Source of the DNA: Rhodanobacter sp. T12-5
Lineage (GTDB): Bacteria; Pseudomonadota; Gammaproteobacteria; Xanthomonadales; Rhodanobacteraceae
Direction: 5' to 3'
Length of the DNA stretch: 64,000 bases
Assembly (NCBI RefSeq): GCF_008329435.1
Contig: NZ_NPKN01000002.1
Span: 558,001-622,000 of the forward strand
In this document: in pieces, positions 36,310 through 45,010 of the stretch
Layout of the letters: the number at the start of each line of letters is the position of its first letter
How positions within the stretch are numbered: position 1 is the first letter of the stretch
Position numbers and translations under genes: made by a program
Notes under the pieces: model-generated
The model's database searches: none
The model's input: the letters and a program-made list of their open reading frames with translations, nothing else
What the model was told of the DNA's origin: nothing

Positions 36310-36879
36310 ATGAGCACGACGACGCCGAACATTCTCACCGGGCATTTTCTGATCGCCATGCCGAACCTGGCCGCGCCGCCGTTCGCGCGCAGCGTGGCGC
36401 TGCTGTGCCAGCACGACGAGGATGGTGCGGTCGGCCTGCTGGTGAACCAGTTGTCCGAGTACCGGTTCGGCGACGTGCTGGCGCAGATGAAGCTCGACTG
36501 CATGGACAGCGAACTCGGCGACGCGCCGGTGTTGATCGGCGGCCCGGTGCAACAGGAACGCGGCTTCGTGCTGCATCGCGAAGCCGGCGACTGGGAATCC
36601 AGCTATCGCATCAACAATGACTGGTCGGTCACCACCTCGCGCGACATCCTGGTCGCGATGGCAGGCGGCGAAGGGCCACGCCAGGCGATCATGGCCCTCG
36701 GTTACGCCGGCTGGGATGCCGGCCAGCTGGAACAGGAACTGATGGCAAACGCATGGCTCACCGCCGAGGCCTGCGGTCGCGTGGTGTTCGACACCCCACT
36801 GGAGGAGCGCTGGAGCGCCGCCGCCGGACTGGTCGGGATCGACCCGCGCCAATTGTCCGGTTATGCAGGTCACGCATGA
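36310..36879 (+). CDS. yqgE: YqgE/AlgH family protein (UPF0301)
   Basis: 189 residues from ATG 36310 (MSTTTPNILTGHFLIAMPNL); an ATG nine bases earlier overlaps the TACAAT box and is less likely. The opening GHFLIAMPNLAAPPFARSVALLCQHDEDGAVGLLVNQ is diagnostic of the DUF179 family, as is the later GYAGWDAGQLEQEL. In Pseudomonas the homologue AlgH is a global regulatory factor, mechanism unknown. Its stop overlaps the ruvX start (ATGA), the usual arrangement. Confidence 0.95.
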   Translation: MSTTTPNILTGHFLIAMPNLAAPPFARSVALLCQHDEDGAVGLLVNQLSEYRFGDVLAQMKLDCMDSELGDAPVLIGGPVQQERGFVLHREAGDWESSYRINNDWSVTTSRDILVAMAGGEGPRQAIMALGYAGWDAGQLEQELMANAWLTAEACGRVVFDTPLEERWSAAAGLVGIDPRQLSGYAGHA

Positions 36880-37295
36880 GCTGCGTGTTCGGCTTCGACG
36901 TCGGTTCCCGGCTGACCGGCCTGGCCATCGGCAATACCTTCACCGCCAGCGCGCGGGCACTGACCACGATCGCGGTACACGACGGCGAGCCGGACTGGAC
37001 CCGCCTGGACGCGGTACGTCAGGAATGGCTGCCGAACACCCTGGTTGTGGGCCTGCCACTGACCCTGGATGGCGCCGAACAGCCGGCCAGCCGGCGAGCC
37101 CGCCACTTTGCCGCCCAATTGCAGCAACGCTACGAACTTCCTGTCGTGCTGGTCGATGAGCGACACAGTTCGCAGGAAGCCGCCCGACGATTTGCCGCCG
37201 CCCGCGCAGCCGGACTCAAGCGCCGCCACGATGCCGCAAGCATCGATGCCGAAGCGGCCGCAGTGATCCTCGAACACTGGTTGAGCGGGGCCTAG
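36876..37295 (+). CDS. ruvX: Holliday junction resolvase-like / pre-16S rRNA nuclease YqgF (RuvX)
   Basis: 139 residues, RNase H fold. FGFDVGSRLTGLAIGN carries the first catalytic Asp; VVGLPLTLDGAEQPASRRARHFA and VVLVDERHSSQEAARRF give the other acidic residues, and the C-terminal DAEAAAVILEHWL matches the D-x-A-A-A-x-I-L signature. It matures the 5' end of 16S rRNA in E. coli. Coupled to yqgE by a 4-nt overlap. Confidence 0.95.
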   Translation: MSCVFGFDVGSRLTGLAIGNTFTASARALTTIAVHDGEPDWTRLDAVRQEWLPNTLVVGLPLTLDGAEQPASRRARHFAAQLQQRYELPVVLVDERHSSQEAARRFAAARAAGLKRRHDAASIDAEAAAVILEHWLSGA

Positions 37296-37355
37296 GCCCG
37301 ACACCGTCGACTACTGAATCCACCGCATCCCTCAGCCAACTTCAGAGCTGCCGTC

Positions 37356-38282
37356 ATGAGCCCTCGCCTGCGCCACTTCACCACCCTGGAACATCTCCCA
37401 CGCGAAACCCTCGAGCGCCTGCTCGATCGCGCCGAATCGCTGCGCGACGCCTGCGCCCACGGCACCCGCAAGATCAACGTACTGGCCGGCCGCACCGTAC
37501 TGAACCTGTTTTTCGAGCCATCCACCCGCACCCGCACCTCGTTCGAACTGGCAGCACGGCGGCTTGGCGCCGACGTAGTCAACTTCGACATCGGCTTCTC
37601 CTCCACCAGCAAGGGCGAGGAGTTGTATGACACCTTGCATACGCTGGAGGCGATGCACCTCGACGCGATCATCGTGCGCCACAAGCAGTCGGGCACGCCG
37701 GACGAACTGGTGCGCCATGCGATGAGCGGCGTGTCGGTGATCAACGCCGGCGACGGCAATCGCGCCCATCCCACCCAGGGGTTGCTGGACGCCCTGACGA
37801 TCCGCCAGCACCGACCGGACTTCGAGAAGCTCACGGTGGCGATCTGCGGCGACATCAAGCATTCGCGGGTCGCGCGATCGGACATTCATGCGCTCAGCAC
37901 GCTGGGCGTGAAGGAAATCAGGCTGTGCGGCCCGGCCGCGCTGATGCCGGCGACGGACGAATTTCCGCAAGCGCGCCACTTCGACGATTTCGACAAGGCC
38001 ATCGGCGGCGTGGACGCGATCATCATGCTGCGGCTGCAAAAGGAGCGCATGGAGTCCACCGACCTGCCGGACGAGGCTGCCTATTTCAATCGCTATGGCC
38101 TGGACCGCCGACGCCTTGCACTGGCCGGCCACGGCTGCCTGGTGATGCATCCGGGCCCGCTCAACCGCGGCATCGAAATTGCGTCGGACGTTGCCGATGG
38201 CGCGCAGTCGCGCATTCTCGAACAGGTTGGCAATGGCGTGTTCGTGCGCATGGCCGTGCTCGACGAAGTACTCGCCCGCTGA
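37356..38282 (+). CDS. pyrB: aspartate carbamoyltransferase catalytic subunit
   Basis: 308 residues. The carbamoyl-phosphate loop FFEPSTRTRTSFELAARRLG, SSTSKGEELYDT, HPTQGLLDALTI, and the C-terminal MHPGPLNRGIEI are complete. It makes carbamoyl aspartate in pyrimidine synthesis. In P. aeruginosa pyrR precedes pyrB and a pyrC-like gene follows; neither is present here, and no pyrI regulatory subunit is adjacent. It starts 60 nt after ruvX. Confidence 0.97.
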   Translation: MSPRLRHFTTLEHLPRETLERLLDRAESLRDACAHGTRKINVLAGRTVLNLFFEPSTRTRTSFELAARRLGADVVNFDIGFSSTSKGEELYDTLHTLEAMHLDAIIVRHKQSGTPDELVRHAMSGVSVINAGDGNRAHPTQGLLDALTIRQHRPDFEKLTVAICGDIKHSRVARSDIHALSTLGVKEIRLCGPAALMPATDEFPQARHFDDFDKAIGGVDAIIMLRLQKERMESTDLPDEAAYFNRYGLDRRRLALAGHGCLVMHPGPLNRGIEIASDVADGAQSRILEQVGNGVFVRMAVLDEVLAR

Positions 38283-38400
38283 GCATGTCGCCCGCCCTGC
38301 CCGCCCGGACAGCGGGTTGGCGAGCAGCCGTCGTCGCAGCGCCGCACTGCGCAAGCGGGCATAATCAGCCACGCACCATTCACCACTTCTGGGGATCAAC

Positions 38401-40188
38401 ATGCGATCGACGACGCGATTTGTCGCGCTCGGCCTGGCCGGCATCTTGCTGGCGGCCTGCGGACACAAGGACAAGGATGCACCGCTGGCTTTCGTACCTG
38501 CGGACACACCGTACGTCGTGGCCAACCTGGACGTGCTGGACGACAGCACCCGCGCAGCCCTGCTTGCGCAGGCTGATGCGCAGTTGCCGTCGCAGGTGGC
38601 GCAGCTCAACGCCGCCGCCGACCGCATGGCGGCGAAGGATCCCGATGGCGCACGCCTCATGCACGCGCTGGCGGCAGAGTTCAGCGGAAAGACCGTCGAA
38701 GCTTTCGCGCAGAGTGCGGGACTCGACCTCAAAGGCCATTCCGCGCTCTACGGCCTGGGCCTGGCACCGGTCATGCGCGTCGAACTGAGCGATCCGGGCG
38801 CGTTCGAGGGTTTCATCGGCCGGCTGGAAACCGCCTACGGCAAGAAGCTCGACGTCGCCAACGTGGACAAGCAGAGCTATCGCAAATATGCGTTCGCCGC
38901 CTCGGGCACCGAGCTGATCCTGGCGACGGTCGGCAAGCAGGCCGTGGCTGCGCTGCTGCCGGCCAACGTTTCACCCGCCCTGCTGCGTCAGGCGCTGGGC
39001 CTGGATCGCCCGCAGAAGAGCCTGCAGGACGACGGTCGCCTCGTGGCCTTGGCCAAGGCCAAGGATTATCAGAAGTGGCTGGTCGGCGACCTTGACCTGA
39101 CCCGCGCCCTGCCATTGGCCCTGGGCGGCAAGGATCCGTTGTTCAGCGCGATCCTCAAGGCGCACGCCGAAGCCGAGTCGGCCAAGACCGGCGAGCCGGT
39201 GGCCAACCAGTTGCAAACCTCGCCCAGCTGCGTGAGCGAAGCCGGCCGTATTGCCGCACGCGTCCCGTCGATGAGCTTCGGCTATACGCGACTCGACGCC
39301 AAACATCAGAACGCGCGTTTCGACGTGTCCCTGGCCGATGACATCAGCAAGGCATTCGCCGACCTCAAGGTGGAGCTGCCGGGACTGGGCAGCCCCGGCA
39401 CCGCGCCGTTCGACCTGAGCATTGCACTGCCGGTCGCGCAGTTGCGCACGTTCTGGATGGCGCAGGCCGATGCCGTTGTAGCCAAGCCGTTCACCTGCCC
39501 GGCGCTGACCGACCTCAACGACGGCTTCGCCAAGCTTGGCCCGGCGATGCAGAAAGCCGCCATCCCGCCATTCGGCGACATGCTAGGCCTGCGTATCGCG
39601 CTTGACACGCTGGCGCCCGGGCAGTCCAGCCTGCCTTCGTTCAGCGGACGCATCGTGTTGGGTTCCAACAACCCCGTCGGCCTGCTCGCCATGGGTCAAA
39701 TGATGGTCCCCGCGCTGGCCAAGCTGAAGCCCGTCGACAACGGCGCGCCACTGCCGCTGCCGAAGGACATGGTCAACATGATCGGACAGCCGGCATGGCT
39801 CGCCTTGAGCGACAAGGCACTCGCGCTCGGGGTCGGCCCCGGCGAGGACGCCAAGCTGGTCGAAACGCTGAAGTCCGCCACCGGCGATGCCGGACGCATG
39901 ACGCGCATGCACCTCAGCGGCGCCATGTACCTGCAGTGGCTGCAGCTTATGGAGCAGAAGGTCGACAGTCTGGCTGCCGCCACCGCCGCGATCAGCAAGA
40001 GCGACGAACCGTCGATCGATGGCGTCGACAGCGACGACAGCGCGACGCTGGCCGCCGCGAATGCGGCGCGCTCCAAGGCGCAACTGGCCGCGATGAAATC
40101 CCAGGCCGAACGCGTGGACAGCATCGATGCCGAGATGCACGTCGACAAGGACGGCATGGTGATCACCAGCGAGACTGTTCTGAAATAA
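38401..40188 (+). CDS. large lipoprotein of unknown function
   Basis: 595 residues. A signal peptide with lipobox LLAACGH (Cys20) predicts outer-membrane lipidation. The mature part begins with a charged linker (HKDKDAPLAFVPADTPYVVANLD) and contains two similar long alpha/beta stretches, one opening TPYVVANLDVLDD and one around FGYTRLDAKHQNARFDVSLAD. It ends in a helix with IDAEMHVDKDGMVITSETVLK. The pattern P-A-D-T-P-Y-V-x-A-N recalls DUF3352-like proteins, but I cannot assign a function. It is monocistronic with its own terminator. Confidence 0.75.
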   Translation: MRSTTRFVALGLAGILLAACGHKDKDAPLAFVPADTPYVVANLDVLDDSTRAALLAQADAQLPSQVAQLNAAADRMAAKDPDGARLMHALAAEFSGKTVEAFAQSAGLDLKGHSALYGLGLAPVMRVELSDPGAFEGFIGRLETAYGKKLDVANVDKQSYRKYAFAASGTELILATVGKQAVAALLPANVSPALLRQALGLDRPQKSLQDDGRLVALAKAKDYQKWLVGDLDLTRALPLALGGKDPLFSAILKAHAEAESAKTGEPVANQLQTSPSCVSEAGRIAARVPSMSFGYTRLDAKHQNARFDVSLADDISKAFADLKVELPGLGSPGTAPFDLSIALPVAQLRTFWMAQADAVVAKPFTCPALTDLNDGFAKLGPAMQKAAIPPFGDMLGLRIALDTLAPGQSSLPSFSGRIVLGSNNPVGLLAMGQMMVPALAKLKPVDNGAPLPLPKDMVNMIGQPAWLALSDKALALGVGPGEDAKLVETLKSATGDAGRMTRMHLSGAMYLQWLQLMEQKVDSLAAATAAISKSDEPSIDGVDSDDSATLAAANAARSKAQLAAMKSQAERVDSIDAEMHVDKDGMVITSETVLK

Positions 40189-40198
40189 GTCCGGCAAG

Positions 40199-40232
40199 AA
40201 AGGCCGGGGCGCTGCGGCGTCCCGGCCTTTTT
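40199..40232 (+). terminator. Rho-independent terminator of the lipoprotein gene
   Basis: AAGGCCGGG... pairs with CCCGGCCTTTTT: a stem of at least nine GC-rich pairs (extended through GCGCTGCGGCGT in the loop) followed by TTTTTC, ten bases after the stop codon. Confidence 0.9.
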
Positions 40233-40433
40233 CTTGCGCCGGATTCACGCCGGCCAACGCCAACCGAACACGGTTGTAACTTGCTCTTCGCATAGGTAAT
40301 CGCTCGCTGAACCGGTACGCAGCCTGCCGACACGCTTTTCACGGCCCGGCTGATGCCATGGCGCCACGGAAACCGGCAAAACGGTATCCGCCTGTCCGTG
40401 ACGACAGACTTTCACTCAGCAAGGAGATCGCCA

Positions 40434-40808
40434 ATGCGCACCCACTCGATGATCCGCACCAGCCTGTTCGCCACCGGCCTGATGGTCGCCTTTGCGGCAG
40501 TTCCCTTCAGCCAGACCTTCGCCCAGGAAGCCAGCGCCCAGATGGAGAAATCGTCCGACAACCAGACCGTGCCGGACAAGGCAGCCGATGCCTGGATCAC
40601 CACCAAGGTCAAATCCGAGTTCGGCACCACCAAGGGCGTCGAAGCGACCGACATCTCGGTGTCGACCAGCGATGGCGTAGTCACCCTGACCGGCAACGTC
40701 GCCACCGCAGCCGAAAAGAAACGGGCCGTAAGGGTGGCCATGAAGGTCAAGGGCGTCAAGAGCGTCGACGCGAGCAGATTGGTCGTGGGTGCGGGCATGT
40801 CCCACTGA
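40434..40808 (+). CDS. periplasmic BON-domain protein (OsmY-like)
   Basis: 124 residues from an ATG with AAGGAGA seven bases upstream. A signal peptide (to about FSQTFAQEA) precedes one BON domain: DAWITTKVKSEFGTT, DISVSTSDGVVTLTGNVATAAEKKRAVRVAMKVKGVKSVD. OsmY has two BON domains; this protein has one. Such proteins bind membranes or phospholipids and are often stress-induced. Single gene, convergent with pilU. Confidence 0.88.
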   Translation: MRTHSMIRTSLFATGLMVAFAAVPFSQTFAQEASAQMEKSSDNQTVPDKAADAWITTKVKSEFGTTKGVEATDISVSTSDGVVTLTGNVATAAEKKRAVRVAMKVKGVKSVDASRLVVGAGMSH

Positions 40809-40821
40809 TCGGCAAACTGCC

Positions 40822-40870
40822 CATTGCAAACGAAGAAGGAGCCCGCCGGGCTCCTTCTTCGTTTGCAATG
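40822..40870. terminator. 23-bp perfect hairpin between the BON gene and pilU
   Basis: The arms 40822-40844 (CATTGC...GGAGCCC) and 40848-40870 (GGGCTCC...GCAATG) are exact reverse complements with a 3-nt loop. The central GAAGGAGCCC/GGGCTCCTTC and flanking A- and T-rich parts allow termination on both strands. It fills almost the whole gap between two convergent genes. Confidence 0.88.
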
Positions 40871-40881
40871 CCAGACCCGCC

Positions 40882-42054
40882 TCAGCGATTGAGCAGATTG
40901 GAACCGCCGCCGAAATTCTGCGTGTTCTGCGTTTCCTCCAGTTCCACGCCGTCCAGCCCCTGCGACAGCGTGTGCGCGTCGCCGCCCTGCGCCAGCTTGA
41001 TGCGCAGGCGCACCTCGTTGGAGCTGTCGGCGTGGCGCAGTGCGTCTTCGTAGCTGATCTCCCCGGCGTGATAGAGCTCGACCAGGCTCTGGTCGAAGGT
41101 CTTCATGCCGAGCAGTGTCGACTCCTTCATCACTTCCTTGAGCTTGTGGATCTCGCCCTGGCGGATGTAGTCCTGCACCAGCGGCGTGCCCAGCAGCACC
41201 TCCACTGCGACCCGGCGCGCCTTGCCGTCGGGGGTGGGAATCAACATCTGCGCCACGATGCCCTTCAGGTTCAACGACAGGTCCATCAGCAACTGCTGGC
41301 GGCGATCCTCCGGGAAGAAATGCAGGATGCGGTCCATCGCCTGGTTGGCGTTGTTCGCATGCAGCGTGCACAGGCACAGGTGGCCGGTTTCGGAGAAGTT
41401 GATCGCATGCTCCATCGTCTCGCGCGTGCGCACCTCGCCGATCATGATCACGTCCGGCGCCTGGCGCAGGGTATTCTTCAGCGCGTTGTCCCAGCTGTCC
41501 GTGTCGATGCCCAGCTCGCGCTGGGTGATGATGCAGCCCTCGTGCTTGTGCACGTACTCGATCGGATCCTCGATCGTGATGATGTGGCCGGTCGAATTCT
41601 GGTTGCGGTAACCCACCATCGACGCCAGCGAGGTGGATTTGCCGGTGCCGGTGCCGCCGACGAAGACGATGATGCCGCGCTTGGTCATCGCCAGCTGCTT
41701 GATCACCGGCGGCAGGGTCAGTTCCTCGATGGTCGGGATCTTCGACTCGATCCGGCGCAGCACCATGCCCACGCAATTGCGCTGGTAGAAACACGAGACG
41801 CGAAAACGCCCCACGCCCTGCGCGGAGATCGCGAACTGGCACTCGTGGGTCTTCTCGAATTCCTCGCGCTGGCCCGGCGTCATCACGTTGAGCACCATGT
41901 CGCGCGACTGCTGCACGCTGAGCGGACTCTGCGTGATCGGCACGATCCTGCCCTGCACCTTCATCGAAGGGGCGACGCCCGCCGTGATGAACAGGTCGGA
42001 CGCCTTCTTGTGCACCATCAGTTTCAGGAACGAGGTGAAATCGAAGTCGCTCAT
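40882..42054 (-). CDS. pilU: type IV pilus twitching ATPase PilU
   Basis: 390 residues from ATG 42052-42054 (MSDFDFTSFLKLMVHKKASDLF). Walker A is GGTGTGKSTSLASM, the Asp box follows around IITIEDPIEYVHKHEGC, Walker B is PDVIMIGEVRTRETMEHA, and the His box lies in LCLCTLHANN. The C-terminal extension beyond PilT length (DALRHADSSNEVRLRIKL) is typical of PilU, the accessory retraction motor. It follows pilT on the same strand with a 147-bp repeat-containing gap. Confidence 0.97.
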   Translation of the reverse strand: MSDFDFTSFLKLMVHKKASDLFITAGVAPSMKVQGRIVPITQSPLSVQQSRDMVLNVMTPGQREEFEKTHECQFAISAQGVGRFRVSCFYQRNCVGMVLRRIESKIPTIEELTLPPVIKQLAMTKRGIIVFVGGTGTGKSTSLASMVGYRNQNSTGHIITIEDPIEYVHKHEGCIITQRELGIDTDSWDNALKNTLRQAPDVIMIGEVRTRETMEHAINFSETGHLCLCTLHANNANQAMDRILHFFPEDRRQQLLMDLSLNLKGIVAQMLIPTPDGKARRVAVEVLLGTPLVQDYIRQGEIHKLKEVMKESTLLGMKTFDQSLVELYHAGEISYEDALRHADSSNEVRLRIKLAQGGDAHTLSQGLDGVELEETQNTQNFGGGSNLLNR

Positions 42055-42063
42055 GGCTCTAGT

Positions 42064-42200
42064 CCCGGGAATCGAGAATGGGGAATCGGGAATCGGCGCA
42101 TCTTGCAAATCGGTCGCTGGGGAGATGGGTGTTCAAGCCGGAGCAACGCTCCGTCCCACGCTTTTCAGGCATTGCCCATTGCCCATTCCCGATTCCCGGC
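42064..42200. repeat. intergenic GGGAATC-type inverted repeat element between pilT and pilU
   Basis: The left part (42064-42095) contains repeated GGGAATCG/GGGAATGG words; the right part (about 42171-42200) holds the complementary GCCCATT/CGATTCCCGG words, ending two bases before the pilT stop. The core between them (ATCTTGCAAATCGG...CGCTTTTCAGG) is non-coding. It resembles the element at 48259-48351. Confidence 0.7.
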
Positions 42201-42201
42201 T

Positions 42202-43239
42202 TCACTTGAAGGTGTCCTTGTTCTTCGCGTAGCTGGATGCCTGCTGGCGGCTGACGACACCGCGCTTGACCAGATCCTGCAGGCACTGGTCCAACGTCTG
42301 CATGCCGAACTGCTGGCCGGTCTGGATCGACGAATACATCTGCGCCACCTTGTCCTCGCGGATCAGGTTGCGGATCGCCGGGATGCCGACCATGATCTCG
42401 TGCGCCGCGATGCGCCCGCCGCCGACCTTCTTCAGCAGCGACTGCGAAATCACCGCGCGCAGCGACTCGGACAGCATCGAGCGCACCATCGGTTTTTCGC
42501 CGGCGGGGAACACGTCGATGATGCGGTCGATCGTCTTGGCCGCCGAACTCGTGTGCACGGTGGCGAACACCAGATGGCCGGTCTCCGCCGCGGTCAGCGC
42601 GAGGCGGATGGTTTCCAGGTCGCGCAACTCGCCGACAAGGATGTAGTCCGGATCCTCGCGCAATGCCGAACGCAGCGCCTCGTTGAAGCCGAGGGTGTCG
42701 CGATGGATCTCTCGCTGGTTGACCAGGCACTTCTGCGAGGTATGCACGAATTCGATCGGATCCTCGATGGTGAGGAAGTGGCCGTATTCGTTCTTGTTGA
42801 TGTGGTCGACCATCGCCGCCAGCGTGGTCGACTTGCCCGAGCCGGTCGGCCCGGTCACCAGGATCAGGCCCTGCGGCTGCTCGATCAGCTCCTTGAAGAT
42901 GCGCGGACAACCGAGGTCCTCCAGCGTCAGCACCTCGGAGGGAATCGTGCGGAATACGGCGCCGGCGCCGCGATTCTGGGTGAAGGCATTGACGCGGAAA
43001 CGCGCCAGCCCGGGAATCTCGAACGAGAAATCGGTTTCGTAGAACTCTTCGTAATCGCGCCGCTGCTTGTCCGACATGATGTCGTAGATCAGCGAATGCA
43101 CCTGCTTGTGTTCAAGCGCGGGAATATTGATGCGGCGCACGTCGCCGTCGACGCGGATCATGGGCGGCAGCCCGGCGGACAAATGCAAGTCCGAGGCCTT
43201 GTTTTTCACCGAGAAGGCGAGCAGTTCGGCAATGTCCAT
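42202..43239 (-). CDS. pilT: type IV pilus retraction ATPase PilT
   Basis: 345 residues, the exact size of P. aeruginosa PilT (344). It opens MDIAELLAFSVKNKASDLHLSAG; Walker A is GPTGSGKSTTLAAM, Walker B DPDYILVGELRDLETIRLA, and the C-terminal AIRNLIRE retraction motif is present. The hexamer depolymerises pili. GGGGAA lies ahead of the ATG. It is divergent from proC. Confidence 0.98.
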   Translation of the reverse strand: MDIAELLAFSVKNKASDLHLSAGLPPMIRVDGDVRRINIPALEHKQVHSLIYDIMSDKQRRDYEEFYETDFSFEIPGLARFRVNAFTQNRGAGAVFRTIPSEVLTLEDLGCPRIFKELIEQPQGLILVTGPTGSGKSTTLAAMVDHINKNEYGHFLTIEDPIEFVHTSQKCLVNQREIHRDTLGFNEALRSALREDPDYILVGELRDLETIRLALTAAETGHLVFATVHTSSAAKTIDRIIDVFPAGEKPMVRSMLSESLRAVISQSLLKKVGGGRIAAHEIMVGIPAIRNLIREDKVAQMYSSIQTGQQFGMQTLDQCLQDLVKRGVVSRQQASSYAKNKDTFK

Positions 43240-43562
43240 CTATCGTTCCCCTCAACCGATCGTCCGGATGCATGGATTGATGCCACAACGAAGGACCGGC
43301 GAGCCTTGCAGGCGCGGTGCGACGCTGGGCGCACACACCACGAAACCACCCGAACTGACCATCCGACTCCCCCTGTAGCCGCGTCGATACTACTCGCGCA
43401 ACCGGCTGTGCTACCAGTCTTTTCCGTGGGCGAAGCGCAAACTGTCGACCCGGTTTGCATACTCGCGCCGGCGGTTGCGTTCGCGGGCTCTCCCGGCAAC
43501 AGACTTTCTCGTGAAAGCGCCGACTCCGGTAAGGTAGCGTCCCGGACCAGAAGGAACCCTGC
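43240..43562. other. divergent intergenic region pilT / proC
   Basis: 323 bp with the upstream regions of pilT and proC. An AGAAGGA ribosome site precedes proC. A CATACT box at about 43456 could belong to proC. No open frame that I would call a gene is present; yggS, which sits here in P. aeruginosa, is missing. Confidence 0.5.
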
Positions 43563-44387
43563 ATGACACGACTTGCCTTCATTGGCGGCGGCAACATGGC
43601 GCGCAGCCTCATCGGTGGCTTGCTGAAAACCGGCGTCGCCCCGGCCACGATCAGCGTGGCCGAACCCATGGCCGAAGCGCGCCAGACGCTCGGTCGCGAA
43701 TTCGGCGTGGCCTGCTATGCCGAGAACCGGCTCGCCGTGGCAGATGCCGAAGTGATCCTGCTGGCGGTCAAACCGCAGATCATGCCGGCGATCCACGCCG
43801 AACTGCGCGACACCCTGCAACGCAATCGCCCGCTGTTGATATCGATCGCCGCCGGCGTACGGCTGAACCAGCTGGAACGCTGGTTCGGCAGCGGCCTGCC
43901 GATCGTGCGCTGCATGCCGAACACCCCCGCGCTGATCGGTGCCGGTGCTACCGGCCTTTGCGCGAACAACCGGGTCAGCCCGTCCCAGAAGGCCCAGGCG
44001 CAACACATCCTGGACGCCGCCGGGATCACCCGCTGGATCGAAGACGAGGCGCTGATGGACACGGTCACCGCACTGTCCGGCTCCGGTCCGGCGTACTTCT
44101 TCGCCCTGGTCGAGGCACTGGAAGCCGCCGCCGTCGCCCAGGGCCTGCCACGCGACACCGCCCGCGCGCTGGCCGCGCAGACCTGCCTCGGTGCCGGCCG
44201 CATGCTCACCGAAGGCGGCGAAGACCCTGCCGTGCTGCGCCAGCGCGTCACCTCGCCGCATGGCACCACCCAGGCCGCATTGGAAAGCTTCAGTACCGAC
44301 CGACTCCCGCGCATCGTGGCCAACGCCGTGGATGCAGCCACCCGACGCGGCGTCGAACTCGCCGCCGAACTGGACAAACTGTCGTGA
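43563..44387 (+). CDS. proC: pyrroline-5-carboxylate reductase
   Basis: 274 residues. The N-terminal Rossmann motif FIGGGNMARSLIGGLL, the ILLAVKPQIM strand, RCMPNTPALIGAGATGL and the signature SGSGPAYFFALVEALEAAAV are intact. It reduces P5C to proline with NAD(P)H. Its stop overlaps the GTG start of yggT, a conserved pair. Confidence 0.98.
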   Translation: MTRLAFIGGGNMARSLIGGLLKTGVAPATISVAEPMAEARQTLGREFGVACYAENRLAVADAEVILLAVKPQIMPAIHAELRDTLQRNRPLLISIAAGVRLNQLERWFGSGLPIVRCMPNTPALIGAGATGLCANNRVSPSQKAQAQHILDAAGITRWIEDEALMDTVTALSGSGPAYFFALVEALEAAAVAQGLPRDTARALAAQTCLGAGRMLTEGGEDPAVLRQRVTSPHGTTQAALESFSTDRLPRIVANAVDAATRRGVELAAELDKLS

Positions 44388-44959
44388 GCTATCTGCTGAA
44401 TGCACTGTCCATGCTGATCGGATTGGCGTTCGACGCCATCATCGTGCTGCTGCTGCTGCGCACGGCGGCCGAAGCCTGCCGCGCGGATTTCCACAACCCG
44501 CTGAGCCAGTTCGTCTACCGTTACACCAACCCGGTGCTGGCACCGATCCGTCGGGTGTTGCCGAACTGGCGACGGATCAACCTGGCCGCCCTGTTGCTGG
44601 CATGGCTGGCGATGCTCTTGAAGCGCCTGCTGCTGTTCGCCCTGCTCGGCGTGATGGCGCAACTGCCCGGCCTGCTGGTGTTGTCACTGGCCGAACTTCT
44701 CGACTTCGCGCTGCTGTTCTATCTGGTGCTGATCTTCGGCTGGTCGCTGCTGAGCATGTTCGCCGCCGACCAGCGCCATCCGCTGCTGCGCCTGACCAGC
44801 GCACTGGTCGCGCCGCTGATGCGCCCACTGCACGGCAAGCTGATCGCCGGCCAGATCGACTTCGCGCCGATGGCGGTGATGATCGTGCTGCTGCTCGCCC
44901 GCCTGTTGATTGCCGCGCCGTTGATTGACCTGGGGGCACGGTTGGCAATGGGCGGCTGA
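44384..44959 (+). CDS. yggT: YggT family membrane protein
   Basis: 191 residues, GTG start in a GTGA overlap with proC. Two YggT repeats are visible, each with a helix, a hydrophilic NPLSQFVYRYTNPVLAPIRRVLPNW-type or RHPLLRLTSALVAPLMRPLHG-type loop, and a second helix; five to six transmembrane segments in total. Linked to osmotic stress or membrane assembly in other bacteria; function not settled. Confidence 0.94.
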   Translation: MSYLLNALSMLIGLAFDAIIVLLLLRTAAEACRADFHNPLSQFVYRYTNPVLAPIRRVLPNWRRINLAALLLAWLAMLLKRLLLFALLGVMAQLPGLLVLSLAELLDFALLFYLVLIFGWSLLSMFAADQRHPLLRLTSALVAPLMRPLHGKLIAGQIDFAPMAVMIVLLLARLLIAAPLIDLGARLAMGG

Positions 44960-45010
44960 GCTTCTTTGTGGGGGCGGTGGCTGCAATTCCACGCCTCTGT
45001 TGTTTCAGGG

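Noticed and set aside
40789..43566. 925-codon plus-strand open frame opposite pilU and pilT
   Set aside because: Shadow of two certain genes; Arg/His/Gln-rich translation without motifs.
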